Source: Amyelois transitella (taxonomy: Eukaryota; Arthropoda; Insecta; Lepidoptera; Pyralidae). From it: a stretch of DNA of 64,000 nt. The stretch is taken from positions 8,249,001-8,313,000 of the forward strand of contig NC_083507.1 in NCBI RefSeq assembly GCF_032362555.1, written 5' to 3'. The notes under the pieces are model-generated. The model was not told the DNA's origin and did not search any database. It was given only the letters and a program-made list of their open reading frames with translations. Both the position numbers and the translations under genes were made by a program. Positions 11,836-24,500 of this stretch are shown piece after piece (positions within the stretch are counted from its first letter, which is position 1; the number at the start of each line of letters is the position of its first letter).

Positions 11836-13206
11836 CTATACTTCGCAGGCACCTGCAGATGAAACCGTAACAGTTCCCTTCACATACGTCACGCCGTCTC
11901 TGCACTCACAACCATCCTGAAAATATTGACCTATTTTTAACAGCTATTAGTTTAAAAATATGAAATGCATGAATGCCCTTTGAATGAATGAAAATACGTT
12001 GATCGATACGTATTTGCAATACTTTAACGTGGTATGAAGGTAAACTAATTGGCCATGTATTTTTCAATAGGGAACTAAACATATGGCTCACCGCCTGAAG
12101 GTAACTTGGGACGGTTATGTGTTATTATTACCTATGATTAGGAAATTAATTGAAAATCATGTTAGTAAAATGCACTAGCTTAGTTATAACTAACGTTTTT
12201 AAATATAGTAACTTAAAAAAGGGTGTTTGTATTTAATGATCAACTTACAAAAATGTCCACAGCCGTGGCGCAACTTTGGCTCTGTTCGTAGAACTGCACT
12301 TTCTCCAGATTGTGCCGTATGATTTCCCCTGAAGGTCTTCTGTCGTCGCTGAATGACATCAGCTTCGGCACCAGGCCTTTATTGTTCCTCTTCACCACCA
12401 AGTGATCCATATTGACATTCTCCATCACCACTGGGCTGCCAAAAATGGCGTTATCCAAATAGGTGCAATAGTTATCTTGATTATTCTTTGGTATTGTATT
12501 GTTATTTATGTTTATTTCGTTTTCAACTACAGTATTGACGTCTCCGTTGCCTAAATAATTTTGGTATAGATCAGGACTTTGATCAGATTTATTAGTTTCG
12601 CGTCTTGACCGTGACCTCCGAATTTTGATGTACATGTCGGTCATGTATTGGAATTTTAGGAAGTATGCAATAGCATCGGCCACGCTTGCTGAACCGCTTT
12701 TGTTGCTCTTATTGTGCATGAGGCAAAAGTGTCTTGGGGGCGAAACTCCGTAACTGATATCTGAAAATAAATTTAGAGGAGTTTTGAGTTTGTTTTTTCC
12801 CGTTCACTCGAATCACTCAAAAATGTAGCCTTTAAAATAAAAATAATTTAATTCAAGTTTTTTGTTGACAACCACCGCTTCTAAAAATGAGTGAAGAAGA
12901 AAATATTTCCACAATAAGTTATTGCTACGGTTTTCTCAAAACATACCAATACTGTGACAAGCCAAAGGATGATGATGTGTTTGTATAATGAAAAATTATA
13001 TAATGCCTACCATTCCTAGAGAGACAAGAGCACGGAGTGAGCAATGGGGAGCGGTCAGTGACTCTGGTGGGCGCACTTCGTGTTCTGCAGAAGTGCTGGC
13101 TGTTCCACGTGGTGTCCGTGTAAGGAATGGAATCGCACATGGAATCTGAACACTGGACCCATTTTGCTGACTCGCGGAGTGAGAAGAAGGTTAAAGTGAC
13201 CACTGC
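11836..13206 (-). CDS. Unrecognised Cys-containing, probably secreted protein (5' exon missing)
   Basis: Three exons join in frame at GT-AG sites: 13206-13011 (phase 0 in, 1 out), 12760-12249 (phase 0 out) and 11916-11836 (stop TAG). The first begins with the hydrophobic run AVVTLTFFSL, likely the end of a signal peptide whose ATG is on an upstream exon I could not find. Eleven Cys are visible: six in the first exon, including CSDSMC and CSC; three in the second (HFCLMH, NYCTY, QSCAT); and three in the last (GCECRDG, GAC), with one codon split ambiguous. The middle holds a basic stretch (IKIRRSRSRRE), a possible dibasic cleavage site, then an Asn-rich segment. I do not recognise the family. 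It could be a secreted ligand or cuticle-associated protein, but no function is claimed. Confidence 0.6.
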
Positions 13207-14466
13207 CTAAAAAGAAACCAATATAAGTTATAAATATATAACTTTAGTATAAAGAGAACCGCCTCCAATCGATATCCACCATTTTGTAGTACGCCGGTAA
13301 AATTTCTAAAACCTTCTCTTGTGTAACGTGATAAACAAAGTGTAAAAACACTTTCCTGAAAACCGCATCATAATTGGTTCAGCGAAAGGCGAGATATTCA
13401 GATAATCGCGGGCAAATATTCTGGTACATACAGGTCAAAGTGAGAACACAGTCTTTTGAACACGGCCAAAAATGAAGGCAATTTTCCTCCATTTCAAGAT
13501 CCGAGAAACTTGAACGGAATTGACATTCGTTATTAATACTGAAGTGAGTTTTGTAAGAAATAAATATGGCTGAAAAAAAGTTGGTCAGTACGTAGGTATT
13601 CTGTGTCAATACTCAATACCTATTCTTATTATAACTGTAACCTTATAATATTTGTACTCCATTTGTTCAAACTTCATTACTAGGTTTGTTCAAGAATTTC
13701 CACTACTAACAATGGTCGCTAGGGATTACTCGAGATTCAATCAACGTGCACTGACCTTTCTGTTTTATTTAACCTTTCCATTAATGGATATGAAATACTT
13801 ATGTGTAGTTATATTTAAGGTCATTGAGGGGGTGTAATGCTTTTATGATTTATCGATTGTGCATTGTGCTGGTAACAGGATTTCTAATCCTAATTCCTTC
13901 TAATTCTAATAGTGGACCATCTCCATCCGTAAAACATATATAAAAACCTTCATTCAAACGATCAACATCTTTTGTTAACCATAGTCTTCAAACCTCTGTC
14001 CATGGCTAACAGTATAAGATATGCGCCCAAGTAACAAATACAATAATTACGAATCAAATACGATAATTTCAACAAGGTGAATTATAGCTTAATGTTTTTG
14101 TCAAGGTAAAAAAAAAATCGGATTACACAATAGAAAAGCCATATTTAACTGGAAACTATATGGAAATGACATTATGTCCCCTTGCATCACACGCAATCAC
14201 AGAATCAAAAACTTTAAATTTTTTGAAAGTTTGAAGAGATTTGAGAATTGAGATGCTACATGAAAACATACCACTCATATGACTGCATTCGGCACAGGAA
14301 GCAGTAAGCGCTTACTATCTCTACAGGGTGGATTTTTTGTATAAGTATTTTCACAGCATGTTTGTACGATGAAACTGAGTTTGGTTACAATAAAAACAAT
14401 TTTTAACTCTCCCATACTTACAAATTGGTTGATCATCTGATCGGCCTTAGTATGACAAAGTAAATA
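13207..14466. other. Stretch between two minus-strand genes
   Basis: Should contain the missing first exon of the Cys-containing gene and perhaps the last exon of the SLC18B1-type gene. A possible exon (14272-14318, minus; GAGTG|GTATGT donor) would continue the transporter with a Cys-rich hydrophobic segment, but its acceptor is weak. No other gene was seen. Confidence 0.3.
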
Positions 14467-15440
14467 TGATATATATGTTCAAAGAAGTTTGAAATGTTAT
14501 ACAAACTATTTCTTGTTATGTTCTTGTTTATCTGTGGCGCGGCATCCCATCCTCGTCGCCAAATGATATATTTAAGTTGGCAGAGATTGTGAGGAGGAGG
14601 AAAGTGAGAGAATCATTGAAATTCAAAATGACTCCTCAGCCGAGCATAGTTCTGAGCAAGTGCAGGGCGTCAGTAGCGATGCAGCGGTGGTAGATCCGCC
14701 GGAAACTCTCACTCGCCCTAGACGAAATGTTCCACGGGTTGATTACAGAAAGTATTTGTAATTAATATCTACTAAAAATAACAATAGATAGTTTAGATGA
14801 ATATTGTATCAGGCATGTTGATCAACTGCTTAATTATACCGGCGGTGAGAATGAAGTAGCTGATGGCCATCTACTTGATGATGTTTCTTTATCGAATCCT
14901 GTTACTGCTGTCTCTTCCCAAGAACCGGCTGCGATAACTCTAAGTGATGAAACTCAAATGAGTTCACAACCTCAGCATGTAACAAATAATAGAGACAGGG
15001 AAGTTGGCAGAGATTGTGAGGAGGAGGAAAGTGAGAGAATTGTTGAAATTCAAAATGACTCTTCAGCCGAGCATAGTTCTGAGCAAGTGCAGGGCGTCAG
15101 TAGCGATGCAACGGTGGTAGATCCGCCGGAATCTCTCACTCGCCCTAGACGAAATGTTCCACGGGTTGATTACAGAAAGTATTTGTAATTAATATCTACT
15201 AATTTAACAAGTTGTTATTTTTAGTTTAAATGTATTTAATAAGTATTATGATTAATGTACATAATTTTCAACAGGTTCTCAAAATAAGTGTGGAGGAATG
15301 ATATATATGTTCAAAGAAGTTTGAAATGTTATACAAACTATTTCTTGTTATGTTCTTGTTTATCTGTGGCGCGGCGTCCCATGCGCGCGCATCTTAAAGA
15401 TACATGGCATTCGTGTCCAAGCTATCCTGTGGTTTTATTG
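14467..15440 (+). mobile_element. LTR retroelement remnant (Ty3/gypsy-like) with duplicated polyprotein tail
   Basis: Two LTR-like blocks starting TGATATATATGTTC occur at 14467 and 15299 and agree almost perfectly for about 80 nt. The second follows a purine-rich tract (GTGTGGAGGAA) like a polypurine tract. Between them are two copies of a polyprotein C-terminal tail ending RPRRNVPRVDYRKYL and a stop (14578-14763 and 14958-15188). The second is preceded in frame by RHVDQLLNYTGGENE, typical of the end of gypsy integrase. All of gag, protease and RT is missing. It lies about 120 bp beyond the last identified exon of the transporter gene. Confidence 0.65.
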
Positions 15441-15562
15441 TATGATTATTTATAAATATCTATAAATATATCAAAATACCAATAAAATTTATATCTTCTG
15501 TATATTTTTGCATTATTCCGGAATGGATATGATTCAACATGAATTATAGTTTGAGTATTTAC

Positions 15563-18500
15563 CATGGAGAAGCAAGCTGCAGCGCAAAGAGAAGCCGTCA
15601 GTGGGAACCCGTAATACTGGGAGAGCACGCCGCCTAGCGCTGGTCCTAGGACTTCGCCCAGCGAGTAGCAGCATGACCATAACCCTGCCACGGCGCTGTA
15701 CGTGGCCAACGCTTCGGGGCATCCACCTTCGTATCTACAGAAGAATAATAAATCAAGATTGATCTCAAAACTATAAAATAGTGTCGTTGAATCATTTCAG
15801 TTTTGACCACCTACAACTTAGCTCTGTGGCGTGGTAATAAAGGCGATTCGATCGATTTGTAATGAATTTGGGAAGGTTGATATGCTGTTGATTCAAGGAA
15901 TCAAGTTATTATACTTATATTAAAAACACTCACACGCTCCTTGATTAGTGGAGTGATTGTTTACGCTTTTTGAAATACCTAAAAAATCTGTAAGTGGATG
16001 CGTAAAGTGATAATGCTGCTTATTGTTCTAAAGCATTGTACTCTGTTTTTTCTAGTAAAATAAAGAACTTGTTTTCATAAAAAGATCTTTGTCTTTCAAT
16101 CCTTTTAAGAAAGCTCACGCGACTTTTGTGGTCACAAAAATAAATCTCCTTTTCTCAGTTAACGTATTTTAGATATAAAGAAAATAAAACTTACATTGAA
16201 CTAGTAAGTACTCCTTGGAATGTCGGCAGCAAAGTTAACGCCACAGACATTCCCAAAATAGACAGCGCTACTAGATCCAACCATAAATCACTGAAAAAAT
16301 ACACCAATAAATTTAACATTCAGAAGAAATGCGAAGATCAACTATAAATAAATACATACATATAACAAAATATACACGGAACAAATTACCAAGATTTTGC
16401 TAGACTTACAGTAAGTTTAAGACTTATGTTGGGTAATTAGGATAACTCAAGAATAGTATATTTTTAATAAAATACTTTATGTAGTTTAGATAAATATTGA
16501 AGTCCTGGCTGGGGATCAAACCCGGGCTTGTCTCAGAAGAAAGAATGCGGCCACTGTGTTACACAGGCCACCAAACATCTTTCTTGTAAGTTTCCTGTGA
16601 ACATTACACTGGATTGGTATAGGTATAACTAATAATAAATTTTATAAATTCTTACCCTGGTAGGCCAGGAATGTAAGGACAAGGCCCCAGCAATAGCAAC
16701 CCAATGCTGGACAGAAAAAGTCCCCACACCATCATACACCAGTGATTATGGACCCTGTAACATTATTTTACATTTACAAACCGGGACCTGTGGTTTGAAG
16801 GGAAGACAAGAACATCCAAAGAATCTTAATTTTGCATGTAGGCATACCTTCGCGAGAGGCAACAATCTGTTTATAGAACGTTTTGTCGTCCAGGGAAAAG
16901 TAGAAGGTTCTAGACGGCACGGAAGGTAACCTACGCGCTGGACCGACCAAACAAAGTCTGTTGTGGACTACTCCATTAACAAGTGCAGAAGGATGACTTC
17001 TTCTACACTGGAATGGACTAGCCAGCAAAGAATAATGGCGAAGCGTTTTATCTGACCCTCACAACATGACGACCACGACCACTCTGTCAAAAGTGTATCG
17101 ATACACTTCACAAGAAATATACAAGCAAAATTGCTATAGTCTATCTATAGAGTGGTTTATATTAAAAAAAAAAACTAAATTGTATGTTTTATCACATTTT
17201 ATACCTACCTGTCTGCAACCCATCCCCAAATTGGACTGAAGATTCCGTATAAACTGGAGAAAAGCAGGAAAATTAGTCCGATTTGTTTTGTTGATAGGTT
17301 GAATTGGCGTAGATGTGGCTCCAAGGTTGGGTCCAAGAACGCCCACGTATTGGATACTATGACTATCACCAAGCCAGTGATGATGATTGATGGAATCTTC
17401 ACCAACTGCATTATCGACGCAGTTTTAGATCCATACACGTATTCTGAAAATATACGTAAAATTTAACGAAATAATCAGCGAGAAGACTTAGGCATTTTTT
17501 AATATAAAAATTGAATGTAACCTACAAAGTGAGAGCATTATACTAGACATACATAGCAGTTTTTACTATTTTTATGATAAAAATGATCGCTTAATGCACT
17601 CAACAGATGTTACTTAAGGTTCTCTCTACCATGTATGAGGGATAATACGTGGAAATGTATGTATAGCTCGTCGCGGGCTCTTCTTACGCTACGCCCAGGC
17701 TACGAAATCTCTAAAATTGCTACTCTTGCTACAGTATGGCTACGACGTCTACAATGGCTACGCCCAGGCTACGAAATCCCTAAAATTGCTTCTCTTGCTA
17801 AAGGATGGCTACGATGTCTACGATTGCTACGGCCCGGCTATTTTAATTGAATATTTTAAGATTATTAAATATATCGATGGAATCTTTGATTACCCACGGC
17901 TAAGAACAACACAGGCTTCCGACTCCGGAAGCCGTGTTGCTTGAAGAGCTCTAAGCTGACAGTTGCGTACATAATTCAAACAATTAAATAGTATTTTTTA
18001 CATTGAAAACGTAAGATTCATTTTCAGTTATACCTTAATTCAAACAGGCTTTTTAAAAGCCAGTGGTGTAAAACAATGTACGTTCCGAATACTGAATTAA
18101 AATAAATAAATCAGAATTACCTTCACAGTCAATAAGCAAGAAGTAGTTTATAGGCACGGTGAGCACCATCACCACTCCCAGACAATAGAATGGGAGACCG
18201 AAGCCCCCGATCTAACTGAAACATTAAAATATCTAATATAAAAGTAGCAGTATTCGTTACCCTTTGAGAATAGGAATCCCTGTCCATAAATTGTCCCCGA
18301 CTTTATATTTTTTGGTCTGCCAGTGACCGCAATTTCAGAAGCGGGTTAATGTATGTAGAATAGCGGGTAGAGAGTTAAGGATGGCTCTTCTTTGTAAAAT
18401 AAACGTTAGTAAAAACTTATAGAAAACACGTACATATTACAGATAGTTTATTTCTTTGAGACCTATCGTAAAACAAACACACGTTCGTTTCGTTTCTTAT

Positions 18501-21500
18501 CTTGTGGAATTCTCCAGGTTTAGCGGTCTGGGCTAGTCTTATATTACCTATGTATAATTTCTGTATGCTTAAGAGTAGGTTTCAGTTTGAATGAGGATAT
18601 TTTTACTCTTAAACTCTGATGACATTCCCTGTTCCATAAGTAGCATGTATTTAACCAACTACAAAGGATGGTTATGTACGCAAACGTAAGGAGCTGTCAC
18701 AACAGTTACCCTATTTCATTAGGCCCCCAACTGTTTAACTAAATAACTACTCCAATTCGTACCGAGTACAGCAGTCCACCAATAGCAGGCCCCACAGACA
18801 TGCCAAGGCCGACGAAGGTTTCCAGGATGCCAAGCACCGACCCAATACTCTCAGGGAAAGCGTTGACCACAAACACGTAGCTGGCGGTCGCGTACGCACT
18901 CGCCCCCAGAGCCTCGAGTCCGCGCACCACGAAGCACAGAGCAGTGAACGTCGTCTTGTCCTCCACTAGAACTAGTGTCCTGAAAATAATTACATACATA
19001 CATACATACATATGATCACGTCTATATCCCTTGCGGGGTAGACAGAGCCAACAGTCTTGAAAAGACTGAATGGCCACGTTCAGCTATTTGGCTTAATGAT
19101 AGAACCGAGATTCAAATAGTGACAGGTTGCTAGCCCATCGCCTAAAAGAGGAATCCTAAGTTTATAAGCATATCCCTTAGTCGCTTTTTACGACATCCAT
19201 GGGAAAGAGATGGAGTGGTCCTATTCTTTTTTGTAATTGTGCCGGGAACCACACGGCACCTGAAAATAATTTAATACTGGATTAATTTGTTTATATTATA
19301 CGTGTAACTTAGTAGAGTGAAAAATGTACAGAAGATGCAGTCATTACGAACGGGGATTAGACGAAATGGAGACGATAGAATGTCGGTTCGCTACTAAAAT
19401 GTTTCATTTTTGTTGTTATGTATTTATCATAATTATCTTATGAGCATGTCTTAAGTCCGACAGGACAAAGGCCGACAGGGCTTAGGCTTTGTATTTTTTT
19501 GGCTAAGAGGAAAATTTATTAATTTTTATTGGAAAATGTCTTTAAAAGTAATAAACCGTTAGGATATTTATATTTCATCGATATAATCGATGGTGTACCT
19601 ACTTTTATGATAAGGTGATGGCAGGCTCAAACACGTGTTGTCTATATAATCGTGAGGACAGTCTGATAATCTATAGATAAAAACTGACTGAACTTTACCC
19701 AAACAGGACGTTGCAGGCGCCAGCCATAAACATGCCCGCAGTAAACAGGAACTTTGCACCAACTTTTGGTAACTGAAAAATAGAAAATATATTTTACTTT
19801 TAATATAACTCTTTTACTAAAGCGAATGCTTGTTGTTTAGTGCTCAGAGGGAAAAAGGATGAGTACGTATGTGATAACAATATAGATATATAAGTAACGA
19901 AAACCTTATACAATCCGAAAAGGATAAGTACAGGAAATTAATTAATCACATAAATTACTACAACATTGATGATTGCCGACCTTCATCGTTGAAGATGGCA
20001 CCGTAAGAAGAGAAAAGAAAGTGACAATACCGTCTAGGATGCGGCATGTACCGTCACTAGACCGATAAAGAAAATCGGCATGTAAGTATTGACATATGAG
20101 TCTAAAATTTTTAATTCTTTACAGTTTCTTTAACCCACGTAAGTTTCCCACCTCCAGTTTGGTGGATCGGATAGGGTTGTCGTAACATAATAGGTTTAAG
20201 TATATCTGAAATTTCTCAAAACTTAAAGAGTAAATAATGTTTTTTGGCAAAATTTATATTAATTTTCGTCATTGGCTTAAGTAGTCAGAGAAGAGAGTTT
20301 GAAGTTGACTGTACAATAAAAATCATATAAAGTCGACCTCCTATCACTAATAACCTGTGCCTGATAACTATTACCCATTTGCTATTACATATAGCACCTT
20401 CCATTTGCGTAACATAGCGAATACTACCTAGTTATTTTCCTGGAATAAAAGCCGTAACCTATTTGCCGAATCACGTGGGTCCCTGCTAATTCCCGAATGT
20501 TAGCAAACGAACGCTTATGTAGGAGTAATTTTAACATGAACATTGTAGTGGGACTTTACTTACTAAAGTAATTACTTAGGGCCAGAATTACAACATACTA
20601 TTATTACATTATTCGATTAGTTTCTTATTGCTGCGTGTTTTTGGAAGAAAGATACGGTAATTAAGTAACTATGTATTTATTTTATTACAAAAGGTCAAGT
20701 TAAAATACTCTGTGAAAATACTATTACAATTCTGTACCTTAGTTGGATGAGTTCTCCCACGCGCTACTACAACGTTTGATAAGGTCATGGTCTTTTATGT
20801 TCCTAGCATTGAAATAATTGTGGACTCAGTCTTTCATTACCGAATAGTTAAATTTAATGGTTATCCAGGTACATAGTCTATAAAAAAGTATTAACAATTT
20901 TCTACATTTTATAACTTTGCATGCATTTAAAATGCATGCAAAGTTATAAAAGGATAAATAGGTATAACTACCAATGGTAGTATATATAGGTATAAATACC
21001 TAGTATGGTTTTTATTAAAACCCTAAACTGACGATCTGCAATAAAAGATTACTCATTAAATTTGGATGAATTAAAAATATATTGAATCAATGGATCAATG
21101 GAAAAATGTTGTCTGCCCTGTTCTAAGAATTGTAAAAGTGTGAATTTAATAGCAATCCCCAAAAATACTTACAAATTTCCCAAAAACCGGGGAAGTAACA
21201 AACATGACGACCGCGTAAAAACTGAACACCACTCCGCACATTGTGTCAGAGAGGCCCTTCATGGAGGCTTCTCTAGGGAAAAAAGGCGCCATGATGCTCA
21301 TTGAGCAGAAGCTCATGAAATCCACCAAGGCCAGGGACGCGAGTGTCAGCCGCTGTCTTCGCGATAGCAGCCTCACGGCTCCCGGCCGCGGCATGGTTTG
21401 TGTCCTTACTAACCTGTTGACAGTTACTATTAATAATTCTGTGCCTATAGGGCATTAGTGGCCATGTCATTCAATATATTTAAAACAAAAAGAGGTATTT

Positions 21501-23838
21501 TTTTGTATATACGGACATATGAGCGAATAACCTTCTCTCCAGAAAGGTGAGGACGTAACCATACTAAACTAACACCAAGAACATGATGATGATAAGGAGG
21601 TCAGGCTAGGAGTACCCTAAACCGGCGAGCTGTATGAAGAGAGTGATAGGTAATTCTAGAAGAAGCAATGCAGACATCGTGGCAAGTGTAAAGAAGTATA
21701 GGTAACTCTGCCTACTTCTGTACTTATGGGTTATACTAGTTTTGATAACCAAGGAACGTTGGCTATTACAAGCAAATGCTATCTGTTTGACGAACGTCGT
21801 GTATCTCTCGTTAAAAACTAATTAATATGTAGGTAAGTCAAAAATATCGACAAGAATTATTAAAAAATATAATCCCTACTCTAAAAGAGGTACACTGTTA
21901 GCCACAAGCTAAAACTATTCAGGGGACTTGCAGCATAAACTTTTTACAATGCAACTCAACTCGACTAGTCTGACCTCCGCAAAATCTGCAGGCAATCTCA
22001 GCGGCAGTTGCAGGTTTTCCTACAATGTTTTCTCTTTCACAGTAAGAGCAACGGTTAGTAATTAAACCAATGCATAACTCTATAACTTGGCCTCCCTATG
22101 TATGATGCATCACGGTTTTAGCCGAATGCGACAGAAGGAGTTACAGAAGTTATTATTCGATGTTAACCGTTCGATCACCAAAGCTTTTGGAACTACGTAC
22201 TACAAATATTGCGCCATAATAATTAATTAATTGGGTTCACACCCCCACTGATTGTCGTGCCTACTGTCTGACCATATCTGCGTCTACACACATGACTGCA
22301 GATAAACATTCGAGTTCACTGTCATCGTTCCTTTACGACATACTCGTACATATTACATTACTCCCTTCTCTTTGCACAACATGTACGGATTCTTTCCTAG
22401 CAGTGACGGTGGTACCTATAATACCTACATAGCAAACATACCATATACATACCTAACATTTATATACCTTATTTACTTAGTTATTTTTATTCATCAACGT
22501 ATGATTACTTACTTGAACTAAGGTTCTCTACAAAATTGAGGTATAAAAAATTGTATTTGGAGACTCCAATACATGTACCTACACCTAGCTGAAACAGTTG
22601 ACAGTACCTAAATAACAAGATCTTCAGAAGTTACTTATGCCTATATTTCAAGTGCATCCCTGGGTCATATTTATGGGTCAGTTTTTAAGTATCTAATTAA
22701 ATTAAAAGCGGTGGATATGAAATTTAGGGTATGTGTATCTTAATAACAATTTGTTAACGACACTTTTGTGGGAGTAACCGGCGATTTATACGTGGGCTGA
22801 TTTTAAATTTTGGTCTTGGATCTTAAATAGGATCCAGGCATGCAAAAATTTTTCGGCTTAATTATGTGGAACTACTGGTGTCGGTAGTAAATCAAATCTT
22901 TAGTCACTACACGTACAATATATCTACGTTGAAGTTATCTTTAAATACCTACTTCGTCTAGAAGTGATCGGAAGATAAGGAACGATAAGCTTAAAAGTAC
23001 ACCAGTTTTTTAAATACCTACTAGGTAAATTACAAATCAGTTTTGTCGTAAACCGTAAACTAAGCTGCATATGAGTTCCTTATACAAATGTGCAATATAC
23101 CTAAATAGATTTAACTTAACAATGTGCATTTTAGTTAAGATTAGCTGAAGCAATAGAAATTTAATATTGGCAATAAACAATCGAATAAGGAATTTTACCA
23201 ATAATACTTGTGAAACTAAACAAAAAATATATAATCCCTTCAATTATTATTTTTTATATTAGTGATCTAGTAGTATTTAGTAACACTTGCTTATTGTTAC
23301 CTCTTATTTAGCAAGTACATAACATTTATGTATATACTTAATTGTCAGCAAATAGGAGTGCATATTTGTATGTAGGTATTTGAAGGACTGAACTGTTAGA
23401 TATTATCTTTGAAAAATTATTATAATTTGATTATCGTTGTAATTGAGTGATAAGGCGCAGATAAGTAGATATTAACGTAACACCGAAATGCTAAAGATAC
23501 AAAAGTATGATAACTTATTTTAGTAAACGAGTGCTTTGAAATAAAAATTGTTACCGTTCTCTCAAAATCCTTATTTCCGAGCCCCCATCATCTGGTGGCC
23601 CACCAGACCAGGAATGAACCCGACGTAACCTTCCCGAATCGGGAAGAGATCGCCGGCCTCCCCACGTGGCCGCGAGATCATCTGCTTGAGTAGATGTCTT
23701 CATCATTCTGCTATCAAACACTATATCCACTGACGACTTGCCGTTGCCACTCACTCACGATTCACTACTCCTAGTTCTTTCAAAACCTCTGTCCAAAAGG
23801 CGAGTGCTCTCGTCACTTTCCTCACAATCTTTATCCAT
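15563..23838 (-). CDS. SLC18B1: MFS transporter, SLC18B1-type (vesicular polyamine transporter family)
   Basis: Nine exons join in frame: 23838-23759, 21413-21173, 19772-19699, 18979-18763, 18211-18121, 17443-17209, 16754-16656, 16290-16195 and 15734-15563. They give 435 residues; the final C-terminal piece is not located. The protein starts with an acidic cytosolic tail (MDKDCEESDESTRLLDRGFE). TM1 follows (LTLASLALVDFMSFCSMSI) with the family phrase MAPFFPREASMKG, then RGLEALGASAYATASYVF, LETFVGLGMSVGPAIGGLLY, TWAFLDPTLEPHLRQF, FGIFSPIWG-like and LGEVLGPALGGVLSQYYGF motifs. Human SLC18B1 has about 456 residues and transports polyamines into vesicles; substrate here is inferred only. A second donor at 23555 is also phase 2 but would include an in-frame TGA. 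A SINE sits directly upstream of the 18979 acceptor. Confidence 0.85.
16497..16582 (-). repeat. tRNA-headed SINE fragment
   Basis: The reverse strand reads GGTGGCCTGTGTAACACAGT, then a box-B-like GGGTTTGATCCCCAGCC. It is in an intron of the SLC18B1-type gene. Confidence 0.45.
17689..17835 (+). repeat. Minisatellite, two ~69-bp units
   Basis: CTACGCCCAGGCTACGAAAT starts at 17689 and again at 17758, with the rest of each unit about 90% alike. Each also holds a GGCTACGAYGTCTAC sub-repeat. Intronic. Confidence 0.75.
17907..17939. repeat. Short inverted repeat
   Basis: Arms CAACACAGGCTTCCG and CGGAAGCCGTGTTG pair with one bulged base around a 4-nt loop, ACTC. Confidence 0.7.
18992..19258 (-). 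mobile_element. SINE family A, intact copy at a splice acceptor
   Basis: A full-length copy in the same orientation as the host gene, ending in an ATAC/TATG microsatellite tail. It is flanked by a perfect 13-bp target-site duplication, CCTGAAAATAATT, at 18979-18991 and 19259-19271. The duplicated site contains the complete 3' splice signal of the transporter exon that begins at 18979. Confidence 0.9.
20907..20951. repeat. Perfect 21-bp inverted repeat
   Basis: Two perfect 21-nt arms, each containing TTTGCATGCATT or its complement, flank a 3-nt spacer (TAA). Located in an intron of the SLC18B1-type gene. Confidence 0.9.
21590..21735 (+). mobile_element. Decayed LINE 3' fragment (RTE-like)
   Basis: Resembles the 3' end of the LINE at 60908: 'gtaccctaaaccggcgagct', then 'atgaagagagtgat' and 'catcgtggcaagtg', with stops and frameshifts. 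Confidence 0.6.
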
Positions 23839-24374
23839 ATTGCCTCGGAGAACGTTCGTCCGGCAGTCAGTCACGCTGCACGGAATTTACTAGATAATGT
23901 GCAAGTATTATTAGACGGTAAACATATCGGCGCAGTATCGGCCAGTGTCAATACACCGAGCTCCTTACGTACTGACTATTGTGACATATCATTTTTAATC
24001 GATATCTAATCGGTGTAAATAAAACTTTGGAGGATATATGGCACTTGTTTTGTAAATGGCCGCGATTAACGGGTATTTTGGAAATGACAGATGTTATAAA
24101 ATGTTAGCTACCCTTGAATAGACTAACCATTAGGTATTCCAACATGTAGGTAGTTATCTTTGTAGATACCTTCCTACTTCATAAGGTCTATCTGCAATTT
24201 CTTAAGGTTCCTACACAATACAAACTTTATTTATATACTATTTAGTTATAAATAGTTTATTCAAGATAGTTATACCTATGTAGTTTGTTGTTAATTCGTT
24301 CGTATCTACATTCTTTGCGTTTAGGCGTAAAAGCCGAATAGCCAGTTACTTTCAATTTATCATATTACACTAGA

Positions 24375-24500
24375 AATCCGGCCCGGCTTTGCACTGGTAG
24401 CATTATAGATATATTCCTTCCTCAGAAAACCTTATTTCCAACATTTCAAACAAACTCCGTCCACAACTTTCCGACATGAGTGCATAGATACATGCAGACA
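24375..24500 (+). repeat. Decayed LINE-like 3' sequence
   Basis: CCGGCCCGGCTTTGCACTGG is followed by a 'gacatgagtgcatagatacatg..cagacagaaaaag' type tail, a pattern typical of lepidopteran LINE 3' ends. Confidence 0.4.

Noticed and set aside
21146-21470. Several overlapping frames on both strands around 21.3 kb
   Set aside because: All but one are shadows of the first membrane-spanning exon of the SLC18B1-type gene.
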